From positions 1-42,960 of the forward strand of contig JACKQL020000216.1 in assembly GCA_018296165.2 (NCBI GenBank): DNA of 42,960 nucleotides, in the 5' to 3' direction. Shown here piece after piece: positions 19,503-30,112 of this stretch. The stretch is from Termitomyces sp. T153. Taxonomy: Eukaryota > Basidiomycota > Agaricomycetes > Agaricales > Lyophyllaceae. The stretch's first letter is position 1. Each line of letters begins with the position of its first letter. The notes under the pieces are model-generated. The model searched no databases. It saw nothing but the letters and a program-made list of their open reading frames with translations, and was not told the DNA's origin. A program made the position numbers and the translations under genes.

Positions 19503-21950
19503 CATTCTCAATGTTGCATATAACCCTGCATACAACCCTGCCAGCTACCTAACCAATATCTACAGTCAGCTGGTCCCTGAAAATCAGTATGCCCTGTTCT
19601 ATCCAGGCCCACCTGCAGATCAGTATGTTTCCTGCCATTGGACTCCTGACCCTAATCAGGTGTTCTACACTCTCTCCATTAGCCAGGGAATACCTCTGGG
19701 TTGGCACCACCCTCCAACATTCTCCACCAATGGCAATTACTCCTGCATGTACCCCAGAGGATTCTCTGCAGCACCTCCCAACCCCACCTACCTTCCACCT
19801 GCTCACTACTATGTATACCCAGTCCCTGCTGCAGTTCCAGCTCCTCTGAAGCACCCAAAAAATTATTTCCCTCCTTGATTGCCATTTCCTGTTCAAATCC
19901 CTCCTACCCCCAGACAGCAAAGGATTAAGGCCTATGTTCAGCAGTGTGACAAAGTTCTCTGCTTCCTCTGCCTCTCCTCCACAGAATTTGCAAGATGCAC
20001 CCACACCCTCCTCATCAACTTAGGTTATTCCAACACCCTTGCAACTCTGAAAGTTTGGGTGGATCAGCTCCTCAACTTCCACAAATGCTACCTGCAAGGG
20101 ATCCTCCTCAAAGCCACACAAGGCACCTTAGGAATCAATGCTAATCTGCAAAATGAGCTCCACACCCTGGTCAAAGAGATTCACACCAGCCTGAACCTCC
20201 ACCTGTTTGAAGACCCTCTAGACCCCTCCCACTCCTTTCATGTGCAATATGAGGAATTAATTGGAACACAAAGTGAAGCCCTGCCTCCCATTCCCTGCCA
20301 ACAGGAAGAGCTTAATGCAGCATCCAACATCTTGAAAAACCTCAACCTTGTGGGAGGACTGTTCAACCAACCTGCCACTCATACCCTGGCCCTCTCTGCT
20401 TGTCCTTGGGCAAGTTCCATCCCCAGTGCCTTCCATACATGGGACCAACCTGCTGTCTCCAAACCCTGTACCCAACAACTGCCCCCACATGTTGACAACA
20501 ACAACTAAACTCTCTCCTATATTGACAAGCCCAGTTACCCTGCCAACAAGCCTGCCCCATGCAATAGCCCTCCCTGAGATAGACCCCCCCACTTTGACCT
20601 CCACACCCCCTGTATCAATGCCCCTCCACCCAGACAGAACACTCCAGCTCCTCCAAGGCAACTCATGAGTCCCAGAGCACCCCAACCCCCTTTACCCATC
20701 AACCCCCCTTGTCCCCCACCTGCTCCAATGCCCAACCCCCTCACCAACACTAACTACTTTGGACCCCCCACCCCTGGAGGACCCCCTCTCCCTCAATGGG
20801 CCCCAGGGCCTCCTCCAGGCAACATGGGCCAACCCCCCAGTAGCAGACCTCCCAAGAGTGGACCTCCTGGAGGATGGGGTCTAGCCATGGACAACTTCCC
20901 CCCTCAGCATGGAAATAGGAACAACTATTACTACTACTACAATGCTGGACCCCTGCCCTGAACTCAGAACACCCAGGACAACACTTGCAATACATTGGCT
21001 TGGGAAGGAAAGCTTGATATTCAAAGGCCTGAGTCTTTCATGGGTTGCAACTCCTGGAAGTGGAGAACCTTTCTAACACAGTGTCTAACCATTAAAGCTA
21101 AGCCTATTACTTTTTAGCTTGAGAGCTTATGAGTAGCCTTTGCTGCATCATATTTGCAGGGCATTGCCTTTGACCACTATACTGTGCTACTCTGGTTTGA
21201 CTCCAACAACCTGGTGCTCTCCAATTGGCTTGCCTTGACCCAGGAATTCTCCAGTAAGTTTGGTGTCTTTGATACTGTGGTGGAAGCAGAGGAGAATCTC
21301 TTCAACCTCCAAATATGCAACAATGAATGCTTCACAACCTTCATCATATAATTCAAATGGGAGGCCTATAAAACAGGATGGAATTACAATACTCTCCAAT
21401 TTGCCCTCTATCATGCCCTGCCTCAACAGATCAAGGACATCCTCTGCCTCACACCCAAGCAAACTACATACAATGGATACAAGGCACTCATTACCCAGAA
21501 TATTATTGGGAAGACCAGAGCAAGAACATAGCACTGCAGACCATGTGGAACACCTCTGGCAATACCAACTGGCAGGCCAGAGCAACAAATGGCAACCAAC
21601 CCTCAATCCCTGCCAACTCCACCAACCCCACACCCTGTTTTCCTCAGGGCTGAGGACCTCCCAGTGCCAATCAACCCCTGGGACAGCACCCCCCTGCTCA
21701 ACTCAACATTGCTGACCTCCATGAAACCCCAGAACCTCTGGATGCCAGCTCTGACAACCTTGATGACACTCCAGACTCTGCAAACAGCCAAGAAACTCTA
21801 TGTGCAAACAAGATTTGGAATAGGCTCTGGATCAATATACTGGAGGAAACTCAGGAGAGCACATGCATTCTATGTAATGAGCAGGGACATTTTATCAGTA
21901 GTTGCACTAAATGCCAGATGATGGGATGCACTGTATGGACCATTGATAGG
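19503..21950 (+). pseudogene. A2 gag pseudogene
   Basis: One frame can be followed for about 2 kb with a few stops. A tyrosine/proline-rich N-terminus (19505-19878) leads to a stop where CGA has become TGA. An open stretch of 209 codons (19879-20508) is helical. A strongly proline-rich region (20509-20925) ends in five tyrosines (NNYYYYYNAGP). The Ty3/Gypsy capsid domain (about 21030-21500) shows WKWRTFLTQC, FAASYLQGIAFDHY, WLALTQEFSSKFGVFD and WNYNTLQFALYHALPQ. A zinc knuckle, CILCNEQGHFISSC (21864-21905), closes it. The 500-residue region before the capsid domain is unusually long for a Gypsy Gag; I do not know its job. Confidence 0.82.
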
Positions 21951-22066
21951 AAAGACTGTGACTACCAGTTTACAGAAAATGAGTCAGCAGTTTAGGTCTT
22001 GAAGATGCACTAGACTGCAGACCAGACTCTAACATCTTTTCTGCCCTGGCCATACTCCTCTGCACA

Positions 22067-22612
22067 ATGGTATTTGCTCTAGACAACCTCCCAGTACACC
22101 TTTCTTCCCACTCCTCCAACACTCTTCTCCTCTACACCACCCTTCCCTTCTCTGACAGCCCTGTCCCCATGCTGGTTGACAGCAGCACCACAAATAACTT
22201 TATTGACAAATCTCTGGTAGCACTCACTCCCCAATGCCTCCAACATCTCCCCACTCTGATTCTCCTCAAACTCTTTGATGATAACCCCACCTCTGCCAGG
22301 GATATCACACACTGCATGGAGATGACCTTAACCTTCACCAATGGACAATGCCAAGACCTCCAACTACTCATCACTAAACTACACCTCTCTGTCCCTGTTG
22401 TCCTAGGCTTCTCATGGCTCCACTCTACCAAACCCCATATCAACTGGCCCAGCCTCACTCTCCACCTTGACCAGGACAACTTGACCAACTCTGGACTAGT
22501 ACCCTTCAATGTCTCACTCCCCTTCAAGAACTCCAAAGGTACAACCAATGAACCCTGGACCCCCTCACAGCTCCACTTAAGATCCACATGGTCATTTGTC
22601 ATCAACATCTGA
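22067..22612 (+). pseudogene. A2 aspartic protease domain 1
   Basis: This is a retropepsin that would cut the Gag-Pol polyprotein. The active-site block reads PMLVDSSTTNNFID (Asp codon 22178-22180). The usual DSGAT has become DSSTT, which fits CpG loss in GGC and GCC codons. The domain continues through LKLFDDNPTSA and ends with VVLGFSWLHSTKP (about 22390-22430), the closing hydrophobic-Gly block. The frame is open throughout and continues, after one TGA, into a second protease domain. Confidence 0.85.
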
Positions 22613-22920
22613 CTCAACAGCTCACTAGTGATTCTTCCTGCCCTCATTAACAGTGGCACCTCTGGCACATTTGTTAGCAGCCAGCTTGACCTCCAATACA
22701 ATGTCTTCAACAAGCCTCTTGAGCTCCAACTTTTTGATGGGAGCCCTACCATAACAGGAATCACTCAATACTACAACAATGCCCTCACCCTTGACAACAA
22801 CTTAAGGTTCCAGGCTCAGCTTCTCATCACCCAGCTCTTTCTGTTGACTCCAATTGTGCTCAGACTTCTGTGGCTACAGGACATCAACCCTGACATTGAC
22901 TAAAAGAACCTCACCATGCA
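22613..22920 (+). pseudogene. A2 aspartic protease domain 2 (tandem, same frame)
   Basis: A second retropepsin-like domain follows domain 1 in the same reading frame after a TGA (22610-22612). The active-site block is ILPALINSGTSGTFVSS (Asn codon 22649-22651; ATCGAC to ATCAAC would explain loss of Asp). It then reads LELQLFDGSPTITGIT and closes with TPIVLRLLWLQDINPDID, parallel to VVLGFSWL in domain 1, the Gly having become Arg. Retropepsins work as dimers, so a fused pair could act as one unit. Alternatively, only one may be catalytic. Confidence 0.75.
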
Positions 22921-23178
22921 ATTTCTGGGCCCCAAAGCAAGTCTAGTGGCCACCATCCCCTCTGCCTCCAGTCCACCTCGAATTCCAACACCCCCAACCC
23001 CAATGCCAGCACCTCCAGAGCAATTCAAAGCCCTTCAACCCTCAATGGCAGCTAAGACAATGAAGACAATGCACTTCCACCTTGGTCCCTCCTGAGTAAA
23101 TCTCAACAGCTGCCCTCCAACATACTCTGAAGTTGGTACAACCCTGCTACCACTCCAGACTCAGCCACTGCCACCCCA
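22921..23178 (+). other. A2 linker between protease and reverse transcriptase
   Basis: This is a proline/serine/threonine-rich spacer in the same broad frame. It shares with A1 (about 9711-9770) the short block encoding ASL-AT-IP. I see no domain in it. Confidence 0.5.
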
Positions 23179-24660
23179 TTGCCCCACCCCATCAACTCCA
23201 GAGATCTCAACATCAAAATCATTGGTGCCATCCCCTTCACACACATTTTGCAAGACAGCATCCCTGCCTTCCAACTGCAAATCATGCCAGCCCTTCCAGA
23301 AGAGTATCTCTGTGCAGAAACTGCTCTGCCAGAGTGCAAATCAGAGGAACAGATCCTATATGAAGTAGTTTCCCCAGAATATCATGAATTTGCTGTTATA
23401 TTCTCTGAAGGGAGTGCAAAAGAACTTTCTCTGCATTGCTCCTATGATTATAAGATTGATCTCAAAGAAGGCACCTCCCTCCCATTTGGCAAAATCTACA
23501 ACATGTCCAAGGTTGAACTCTAGGCCCTGAAGGACTACCTCAATGACATGCTTGGCAAGGGTTTCATATGCCCATCAATCTCCACTGCTGGTGCTCCAGT
23601 CCTATTTGCCAACAAGAAGGATGGGTCACTCTGACTCTGTATTGATTACTAGGGACTCAATAAAGTCACCAAAAAGAACTAGTACCCCCTCCTCTTGATT
23701 GGAGACCTTGTTGACCACTTCTGCAGTGCCAAGATCTACACAAAAATAGACCTCTGCTCTGGCTACAACAATGTCTGGATCACTCCAGGATATGAATGGA
23801 AGACCACCTTTCACACCTGCTACAGCCTTTTTGAGTACCTAGTAATGTCCTTTGGAATGACTAACTCCTCCACCACTTTCCAGTACTTCATGAACAATAT
23901 CTTCCATGACATGAACAATGTCTTTGTTATCATGTATCTAGACAACATTCTGATCTACTTGAACTTACTGGAGGAGCATCTGGAGCACATCCACTGTGTC
24001 CTAGAATGACCCCAAGAATACCACCTTCATGCCAAACCCAAGAAATGCTCTTTCCATACTACAGAGGTTGAATACCTTGGAGTTATTGTCACCCCCAACA
24101 GCATATGTATGGACCCTGCCAAGATCAAAGCCATATTCAACTGGCCCCTGCTGTGAAATTTCAGGGAGGTACAGTCATTTCTGGAGTTTGCTAACTTCTA
24201 TTGCTGGTTCATTAACAACTACTCTGGAATCACCAAACTTCTCAACCAACTCATGCAGAAAGACACCCCATGGGACTGGAACAGCAAGTGCCAAAACATG
24301 TTCCTCCTCCTGAAGAAGGTCTTCACCTCCACTCCAATCCTCTGCCATTTTGACCCCTCCCTACCAATTGTGCTCAAATGCAAACACCTCCAACTATGCC
24401 ATCACCAGGATACTTTCCCAGTTGGACTCTGGAGGCAAGGACCTCTGCCCCATCACCTTCTACACATGCTCAATAATCCCTGCAGAGCTCAACTACGACA
24501 TCTATGATAAAGAACTCCTCAGGATTGTCAAAGCCTTCCATCAGTGGAGGGCCTACTTCAAAGGATCTCTGCACTGCATTTAAGTCTACTCTAACCATAA
24601 CAATCTGCAGTACTTTATAACCACAAAAGAACTCAGCTGCCACCAAGCTCAATGGTCCAA
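23179..24660 (+). pseudogene. A2 reverse transcriptase and RNase H, pseudogene
   Basis: The N-terminal segment NIKIIGAIPFTHILQDS leads to SPEYHEFAVIFSEGSAKELS. RT fingers ([14 protein letters not shown]) and palm ([30 protein letters not shown]) follow, with MYLDNILIY in place of YLDD (about 23935-23960). Next come the connection (EVEYLGVIVT) and RNase H (NYAITRILSQLDSGGKDLCP, NYDIYDKELLRIVKAF). The D-to-N change at the polymerase active site matches GACGAC to GACAAC. Stops at 23521, 23632, 23650 and 23680 are mostly TGA or TAG. RNase H ends near 24650. Confidence 0.88.
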
Positions 24661-26285
24661 AACCCTCTTGGAGTATGACTTCACCACCCACTACCACCCC
24701 AGATGACTTGGCATGAAGCTTAGTACACTCACTTGGAGGTCCAACATGTATCCAAAGAAGTCATTTGAAGCCAAGCAGAACACATTCAACTATCAAGTGG
24801 TAATCCTCTCTGAGCATTTGCATACCATGCTGATTTTAAATGAAGAAGGGATCCTCCACCAAATCAGAAGCTCACCCCCAGACTCCTTCTTCACTCAGCA
24901 CAACTTCTGCAACAACTCTGCTAACAAGTCAAATGCTGACAACCCCTTCATGCTGTCTCTGGACCACCACCTCCTACTCCAGAGTGGATGAATCTATGCC
25001 CCAGACCATCAGTCCATTCATCTCAACATACTCTAGCAGCACCACAACCACAAATCCCAGGGACACCCAGGAATTCATAAGACTCTCCAACTCATCTTCC
25101 AGACTTACTTTTGGCCAAGAATGAAGGACATGACACAATATGTAAGGGCCTGTGAACCTTGTCTCCAGGCCAAAGTACTCCACCACCACTCCCACAGCCT
25201 GCTGAAGCCTCTCCCCATTAGTTGATGCTCCTGGTCCTCAATCTTGATGGATCACATTGTTGAACTCCTGACTCCAATGGCTTTGACACAATCCTTGTTG
25301 TCATCTGCTGCCTCACTAAGCAAGCCCTCTTCATCCCCTGTCACACCACCAACAATGCTCCAGAGTTTGCCAAACTATTCCTCAAACATGTATATTCCAA
25401 GCACAGACTCCTGAATGACATCATCTCTGACTGCAGACCCCTATTTGTCTCCCACTTCTGGCAATTGCTATGCAAGGTACTCAAGATAAAAACCAACTTG
25501 CCTACCACCTGGAGACCAACGGACAAACAGAACAAGTAAACCAGACATTGGAACAGTATCTCTGCCTCTATATTAACTATTTGCAGAACAACTGGCAGGC
25601 AGAACTCCCCCTCACTGATTTTACCTACAATAATACACCTCACTCCACCACCAGAGTTTCTCCCTTCTATGCCAACAAAGGCTGCAACCCCCAACTCATG
25701 CTATCCCTCCTCCCACATTGCCCACAAAGTTGCCAAAGACCTCCACCCCTTCACTAGTTCCTCTAGAATGAAATCAACACTGCCAATCAAGTATACTCCA
25801 AACATGCCAATGCCCAATGAGATCCTACCCCTGACTGGCCCCCTAGCACCCTGGTTTGGCTCAATCAACAAAACCTCAAAACCTGGGGACCCTCTGTCAA
25901 GCTCAATCACAAATGACTCAGCTCCTTCAAAGTCCTCCAGAAAGTCTCCACACATGCCTACAAGCTTGACCTACTCCCAGGCCTGAAGGGCCTCCACCCC
26001 ATGTTCCACATACACCTCCTTGAAAAACATGCTCTAGACCCCTTCTCTGGGCAATGCCCCAGCTGACTGCCCCCCATCAAAGTCAAGGCCAAATATCACT
26101 AGAGGTCAACTAGATCCTCAACTCCTGCTTGGTCTATGGCCAGCCTCAATACTTAGTCCACTGGAAGGGCTACAGGCCTGAGGACAACACTTGGGAACTC
26201 AAAAAAAACCTTGACAGAGCTCCTGACAAACTCTGGGACTTCCATCAACAACACTCCACCAAGCCCCAGAACCCTCAGGACTAGT
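24661..26285 (+). pseudogene. A2 integrase and chromodomain, pseudogene
   Basis: The integrase zinc domain reads QGHPGIHKTLQ through YVRACEPCLQAK (H-x3-H and C-x2-C, about 25055-25175). The catalytic core has Asp in SILMDHIVEL (about 25240-25270), Asp in DIISDCRPLFVS and Glu in GQTEQVNQTLEQYL (about 25520-25560), with small frame changes between them. The C-terminal domain (FKVLQKVSTHAYKLDLLPG, HIHLLEKHALDPF, 25925-26045) is the GPY/F-type region of chromoviruses. The chromodomain follows at about 26095-26275 ([18 protein letters not shown]), with the aromatic residues that hold methyl-lysine readable. Confidence 0.88.
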
Positions 26286-27680
26286 AAAAACAGATGGCAT
26301 TAGTGGGCATAACCCCTGCCTCTGGATTCATCAGGGATTCAACTCCTATAAGTAACTCCTTGCATGTTTTTTTTTTCCTTTATCCTCCAACACAGTCTGA
26401 AAAGCTTATTCACTCAGGCCAGAGGTCCAACAAGTTGATATTTACACATTTTTTGTATTCCATAATATTACAGGGGCACAGGCCCAACATGGAACATGGA
26501 GTCCAATAAATTCCCTACTCCCCCTCCCTCTCTGGATCTACTCCCACTATCCTCCCTACTATATCCACCTCCAGTTGGGCCACCACCATCATCAAAACCT
26601 CCAGATGTCCTGGGAGGGGCTCCCCCATGTCTGTCACCACCTCCCACCATGCCCTGGGATCTGCCATCATCCTTGGTCAATGCCCCACAAGCAAGCACCC
26701 CATCTATGTGACTCCCTGCTCTAGCTCCAGTAGAAGGTCCCAGGCATCCTTGCCAGCCTGTCATGAATGGACCTTAGCACTGCCAATGCCCCATCAAGGA
26801 GGATGCAGTGCTCCTTGGCCCAGTCTGCTAGAGTGGGGTCAGCCTAGCAAAAAGAGAAAATGAGAAGACACTTACAAAGCACTCCTCACTGTCCTGAGGC
26901 CACCTTATTGGCAAGCCACACCTCCTGCCTCCTCACTGCCCCCACCATAGCCCAGAGCACCTCTACATGAGATGTGCCTTCCCCCCCTCACATGCCCAAC
27001 TCCTCCAACCACTGCATTGCCATCTCTGCCCATGCCTCCAACTGCTCCATTTGTGCTCATACCTCCTGTAGTTAAGACAGCTGCTCTGTGGCAACCCCCA
27101 CAGCTATGTCCTTATTTCTCCACATAGCATCCCTGTTCCTCCACACCTCATCCTACTCCCTCCACATTGCACTCCAATCTTCCCCAACCTGTTGGACCTC
27201 CTCCCTGTGGGTCGGCCAGGAATGTGAGGGGGAGGCCACTCCTGCCACCAACTGTGCTGAAACTCCACCTGACAAAAGCCTCAAGAGGCCTGCCATGGCC
27301 ACAGACAACTCTGTCAAGGCTGAGTCAGTACTTCCAGAATATGGAAAATGGAGTTGTACTTATGACTGCAATACATTGCTTCAACTCACTGGCAATCCCA
27401 ACATCCCTTAGATTCCTTGGAGGTAGGAGAATAGGGAAATGAGGATGGGGACCTGGACACTGCTGGAAAATAGGCAGAGGAGGACATGGATGAAATCTGG
27501 AGGCTCCAGGGTACATCTGATCCTTTTTAATGACTTGAGAAGAACCCCCTAATGAATAGCAGCCATACTTTGACTTTGTTCCCCTTGCTGCCACCACTCA
27601 CTGCAGTTTGATCAATGTTACTTGACTTTGATTCCTATGTCCTGCCAATCCCCAACCCACATCTCAAGAGTCTTAACACT
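26286..27680 (+). other. A2 region between chromodomain and polypurine tract
   Basis: This is about 1.4 kb not needed in a minimal Gypsy element and absent from B, C and D. I see no good plus-strand gene; the Pro/Ser-rich open pieces are shadows of the antisense coding region at 26515-27380. The remaining 27381-27680 is unassigned. Confidence 0.6.
26515..27380 (-). pseudogene. Antisense accessory gene between pol and 3' LTR of A2 (coiled coil, one intron)
   Basis: On the minus strand one frame can be followed for about 850 bases. It has a small N-terminal part (VAMAGLLRLLSGG), then a predicted coiled coil rich in Glu, Gln and Trp (REEVQQVGEDWSAMW, EQLEAWAEMAMQWLEELGM, about 27215-26995). It continues to a candidate intron with GTAAGT donor and CTAG acceptor (26875-26844, 32 nt). 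After the intron the frame is kept and reads DAWDLLLELEQGV, MADPRAWWEVVTDMGEPLP and LEVLMMVVAQLEVD, stopping at 26517-26515. Several internal stops are TGA where CGA is expected, as in the sense genes. I do not recognise the protein or know its function. The intron is shorter than usual for fungi. Confidence 0.6.
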
Positions 27681-27693
27681 GAAGGGGGGGTGA
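27681..27693 (+). promoter_or_regulatory. A2 polypurine tract
   Basis: A G-run (GAAGGGGGGG, then TGA) directly precedes the 3' LTR, as in B, C and D. Confidence 0.8.
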
Positions 27694-28739
27694 TGTCATG
27701 ACCCACTCCCTGGACCCCTGACATTGTTCCCAACCTGCTTGCTTTCTTGAGCCCTCCCCAATGCTCCATCAAACTCCCCCAACCCTCATTCACCCCCTGC
27801 ACCCACTTTAGGTAACTCCAACACTTCTTTAGCAAACCTGATAGCCTCCTGGCTAACTCTGATGCCTTTTTTACAGCTGTTGACACTTCTCTTGACTCCC
27901 CTGAGCCCCTGGGACCTGTTCCTAACTCTGGCACATGTCACCAACTCATCTTCCTAGTTTTTCCAACCAGCCCCAGAGCATCACAATGACCCCAGAATGG
28001 CCCATGTCCTCAACTGATCTTCTCAGAATATTGCCATAGCCCACTCTCTGATTGCAACCAACACCATCAACTCCACATGGCTCTGTCAAACCCCACCATC
28101 ACACCTGCTGTTTCCTGGAGCTCTCCAGTAGTCAGTATATAACCCATAGAGTAGCACCTTGTACTCTAGTCTTGATATTGCATTAACTGGTTACTTGTGT
28201 CTTGTGTTTCTTTTTGTCCCCATTTCTATTTTTAGTCTTGAATCTATTTCTTTTCTCTGTTCTGTCTTGTCTTGTCTCTGTCTCACCTCAACTGTCTCTA
28301 TTTCCTTTGTTTTCCTAAGTCCCTTTCATTTCTGACCTCATTACAAACTCTGCACATGCACTATGACCTTCAAACATTCTTATGACAACTCTGGGACCTT
28401 ACCTCTTGTTCAGCCCCAGCATCCATCAGTCCTGATTGATTCCCCATCAAACTCTGGTTCCACTCCCATCACTTGCAAAGCCTACATGTACCCCACATTC
28501 TATCTACACACCCACAAACTTGTTCCTGATGCCCACTCAAGCACAATGTTTAATATACTTGGTCTTAAACTTCTCCAAACCACTCTGGACTTGCTTGGAC
28601 CACTTCCCTTGGCTTTTCCTTGCAAGTCCCTATTGTTTGTGCCACCTCCAGAACACTAGGTTATAAGTGCAGGACATCATGCCCACCTAGTAAGAACTTG
28701 CCAGTGTAGCTGAGCCCCCATAGTCAGCAGAACCTAACA
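27694..28739 (+). repeat. A2 3' LTR
   Basis: It begins TGTCATGACC and ends CCTAACA (CCTGACA with one change). It is 1046 bp and matches 18424-19478. The target duplication AACAA follows. Confidence 0.92.
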
Positions 28740-28744
28740 AACAA

Positions 28745-29743
28745 TGCTCTTGAGTTTGCTAAACCATTCTTCAAACATGTCTTCTCCAAGTATGGACTCC
28801 CAGACAACATCATCGCTGACCATGGCCCTCTCTTTGTCTCCCACTTTTAGCACTCCTTATGCAAGGCTCTAGAAATAAAGACCAACCTCTCCACCACCTA
28901 CTATCTGGAGACTGACAAACAAACAGAATGAGTAAACCAGACCTTGGAACAATATCTCTGCCTCTATATTAACTATTTACAGAACAAGTGGCATGCAGAA
29001 CTCCCACTTGCTGAGTTTACCTACAACAACACCTCTCACTCCACCTCTGGAGTCTCCCCTTTCTATGCCAACAAGGGCTACAACTTCCAGCTCACCCTGT
29101 TGCTCAAGGATATCCCCTCCCATGTTGCCCATGAGGTTGCCAAAGATCTCCAGTCCCTCCACCAGTTTCTCCAGGATGAAATCAACACTGCCAACTAAGC
29201 CTACTCCAAGCACACCAAGACCTAACATGACCCCACTCACAACTGGACCCCCAAAACCCTAGTATGGCTTAATCAACACAGCTTTAAGACCTGGAGACCC
29301 TCCATCAAGCTCAATTACAAGCAGCTTGGTCCCTTCAAGATCCTCCAGGAAGTCTCTACCTACATCTATGAGCTTGACCTACCTCTGGGCCTGAAGGGCC
29401 TCCACCTAGTTTTCCACATCCACCTCCTTGAGAAGCATACCCTGGACCCTTCTCCAGAAAACACCCCAGCTGACCCTTGCTTGTTGATGTCAAGGACAAG
29501 TACCATTACAAAATCAACCATATCCTTGACTCCTGCCTTATCTACAGTTGACTCCATTACCTAGTCTGTTGGAAGGGCTACAGACCTGAAGACAATACTT
29601 GGGAACTTTGAAAAAACCTCTCTGGAGCCCCCAACAAGCTCCAGGACTTCTACCAACAACACCCCACCAAACCCCAGGACTCCTAGGACTAGTTCATACA
29701 GATGGCATTAGTGGGCATAACCTCCACTTCTGGATTAGTCAGA
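28745..29743 (+). pseudogene. A1 integrase C-terminal half and chromodomain, pseudogene
   Basis: This picks up exactly where 18423 stopped. It has the second catalytic Asp in NIIADHGPLFVS (about 28809-28845) and the Glu in TDKQTE, followed by a TGA where A2 has a sense codon. Next are YLCLYINYLQNKW and FTYNNTSHSTSGVSPFYANKG. The C-terminal GPY/F-like region reads FKILQEVSTYIYELDLPLG and HIHLLEKHTLDP (29330-29450). The chromodomain ends with [17 protein letters not shown] (about 29500-29690). The match to A2 ends near 29743, soon after 'cattagtgggcataacc'. No antisense gene, polypurine tract or LTR follows. Confidence 0.85.
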
Positions 29744-30042
29744 TGAGGAGAAAGCATTCACTAACCTTGCCTTACAGCTTAAATTCCACATCAAGAACTA
29801 AGACATCATTATTCTAATTAACAATTTGAACCAACACCTATGCAATCACATGGTTGTCACATGTCACACACTGGCCACTCAGCTTTTGTGATACATGCTA
29901 TGCTGACAAAAGTCAAGCAAGGAAAAGTTCAAAATCTTCAGTGAGAGCCCATCAAACAGTGCCAGAGTTCAAATGCTCAACCACTCTGGCATCTGTGCAT
30001 TCCAAGCTCATCAGAAGAAGGAGGTTCAAGAACACCAGCAAG

Positions 30043-30112
30043 GTGAGTACATGGCAAGGGGGATTCATTGCATGAGGCACTAATCATGCTTATCTCAAAA
30101 ACATGAGACAAG
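30043..30112 (+). other. Spliceosomal intron 1 of the KDZ fragment
   Basis: It is 70 nt, with GTGAGT donor and CAAG acceptor, and a branch-like CTAATC at 30080-30085. Removing it joins FKNTSK to ERRQVL in frame. Confidence 0.65.

Larger units (their letters stand above)
18424..28739 (+). mobile_element. Gypsy A2: full-length chromodomain retrotransposon inserted in A1 integrase
   Basis: The element is 10.3 kb with LTRs of 1055 and 1046 bp, flanked by AACAA at 18419-18423 and 28740-28744. The order is LTR, self-priming site, long gag, two protease domains, reverse transcriptase, RNase H, integrase, chromodomain, a 1.4-kb segment with an antisense coding region, polypurine tract and LTR. I found only a handful of CpG in the whole element. 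Stops are frequently TGA where the frame expects CGA. It is the same family as the element it interrupts, and the best guide to family A structure here. Confidence 0.94.
1..29743 (+). mobile_element. Gypsy A1: Ty3/Gypsy chromodomain retrotransposon, heavily nested and decayed
   Basis: This is the outermost element of the left part. Its own pieces are 1-338, 1526-3337, 8261-11354, 17653-18423 and 28745-29743. They read in order as 5' LTR, primer site, gag, protease, reverse transcriptase, RNase H, integrase and chromodomain, and they join cleanly once the four insertions are removed. It is the same family as A2 (18424-28739), which served as the reference for each junction. The U3 start of the 5' LTR lies outside the window. 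No 3' LTR follows the chromodomain: sequence matching A2 stops near 29743 and a KDZ transposase fragment takes over. Many stops and an internal deletion in the protease region show it is dead. The extent of the family match is from reading by eye. Confidence 0.85.

Noticed and set aside
20924..20943. Trinucleotide run (tyrosine codons) as a microsatellite of its own interest
   Set aside because: It is part of the gag frame in both A copies. It matters only as the Ngaro target.
26468..26764. Minus-strand Gly-rich open frame of 98 codons
   Set aside because: It overlaps the antisense coiled-coil gene in another frame. The neighbouring frame has better helical coding character and stops explained by CGA to TGA.
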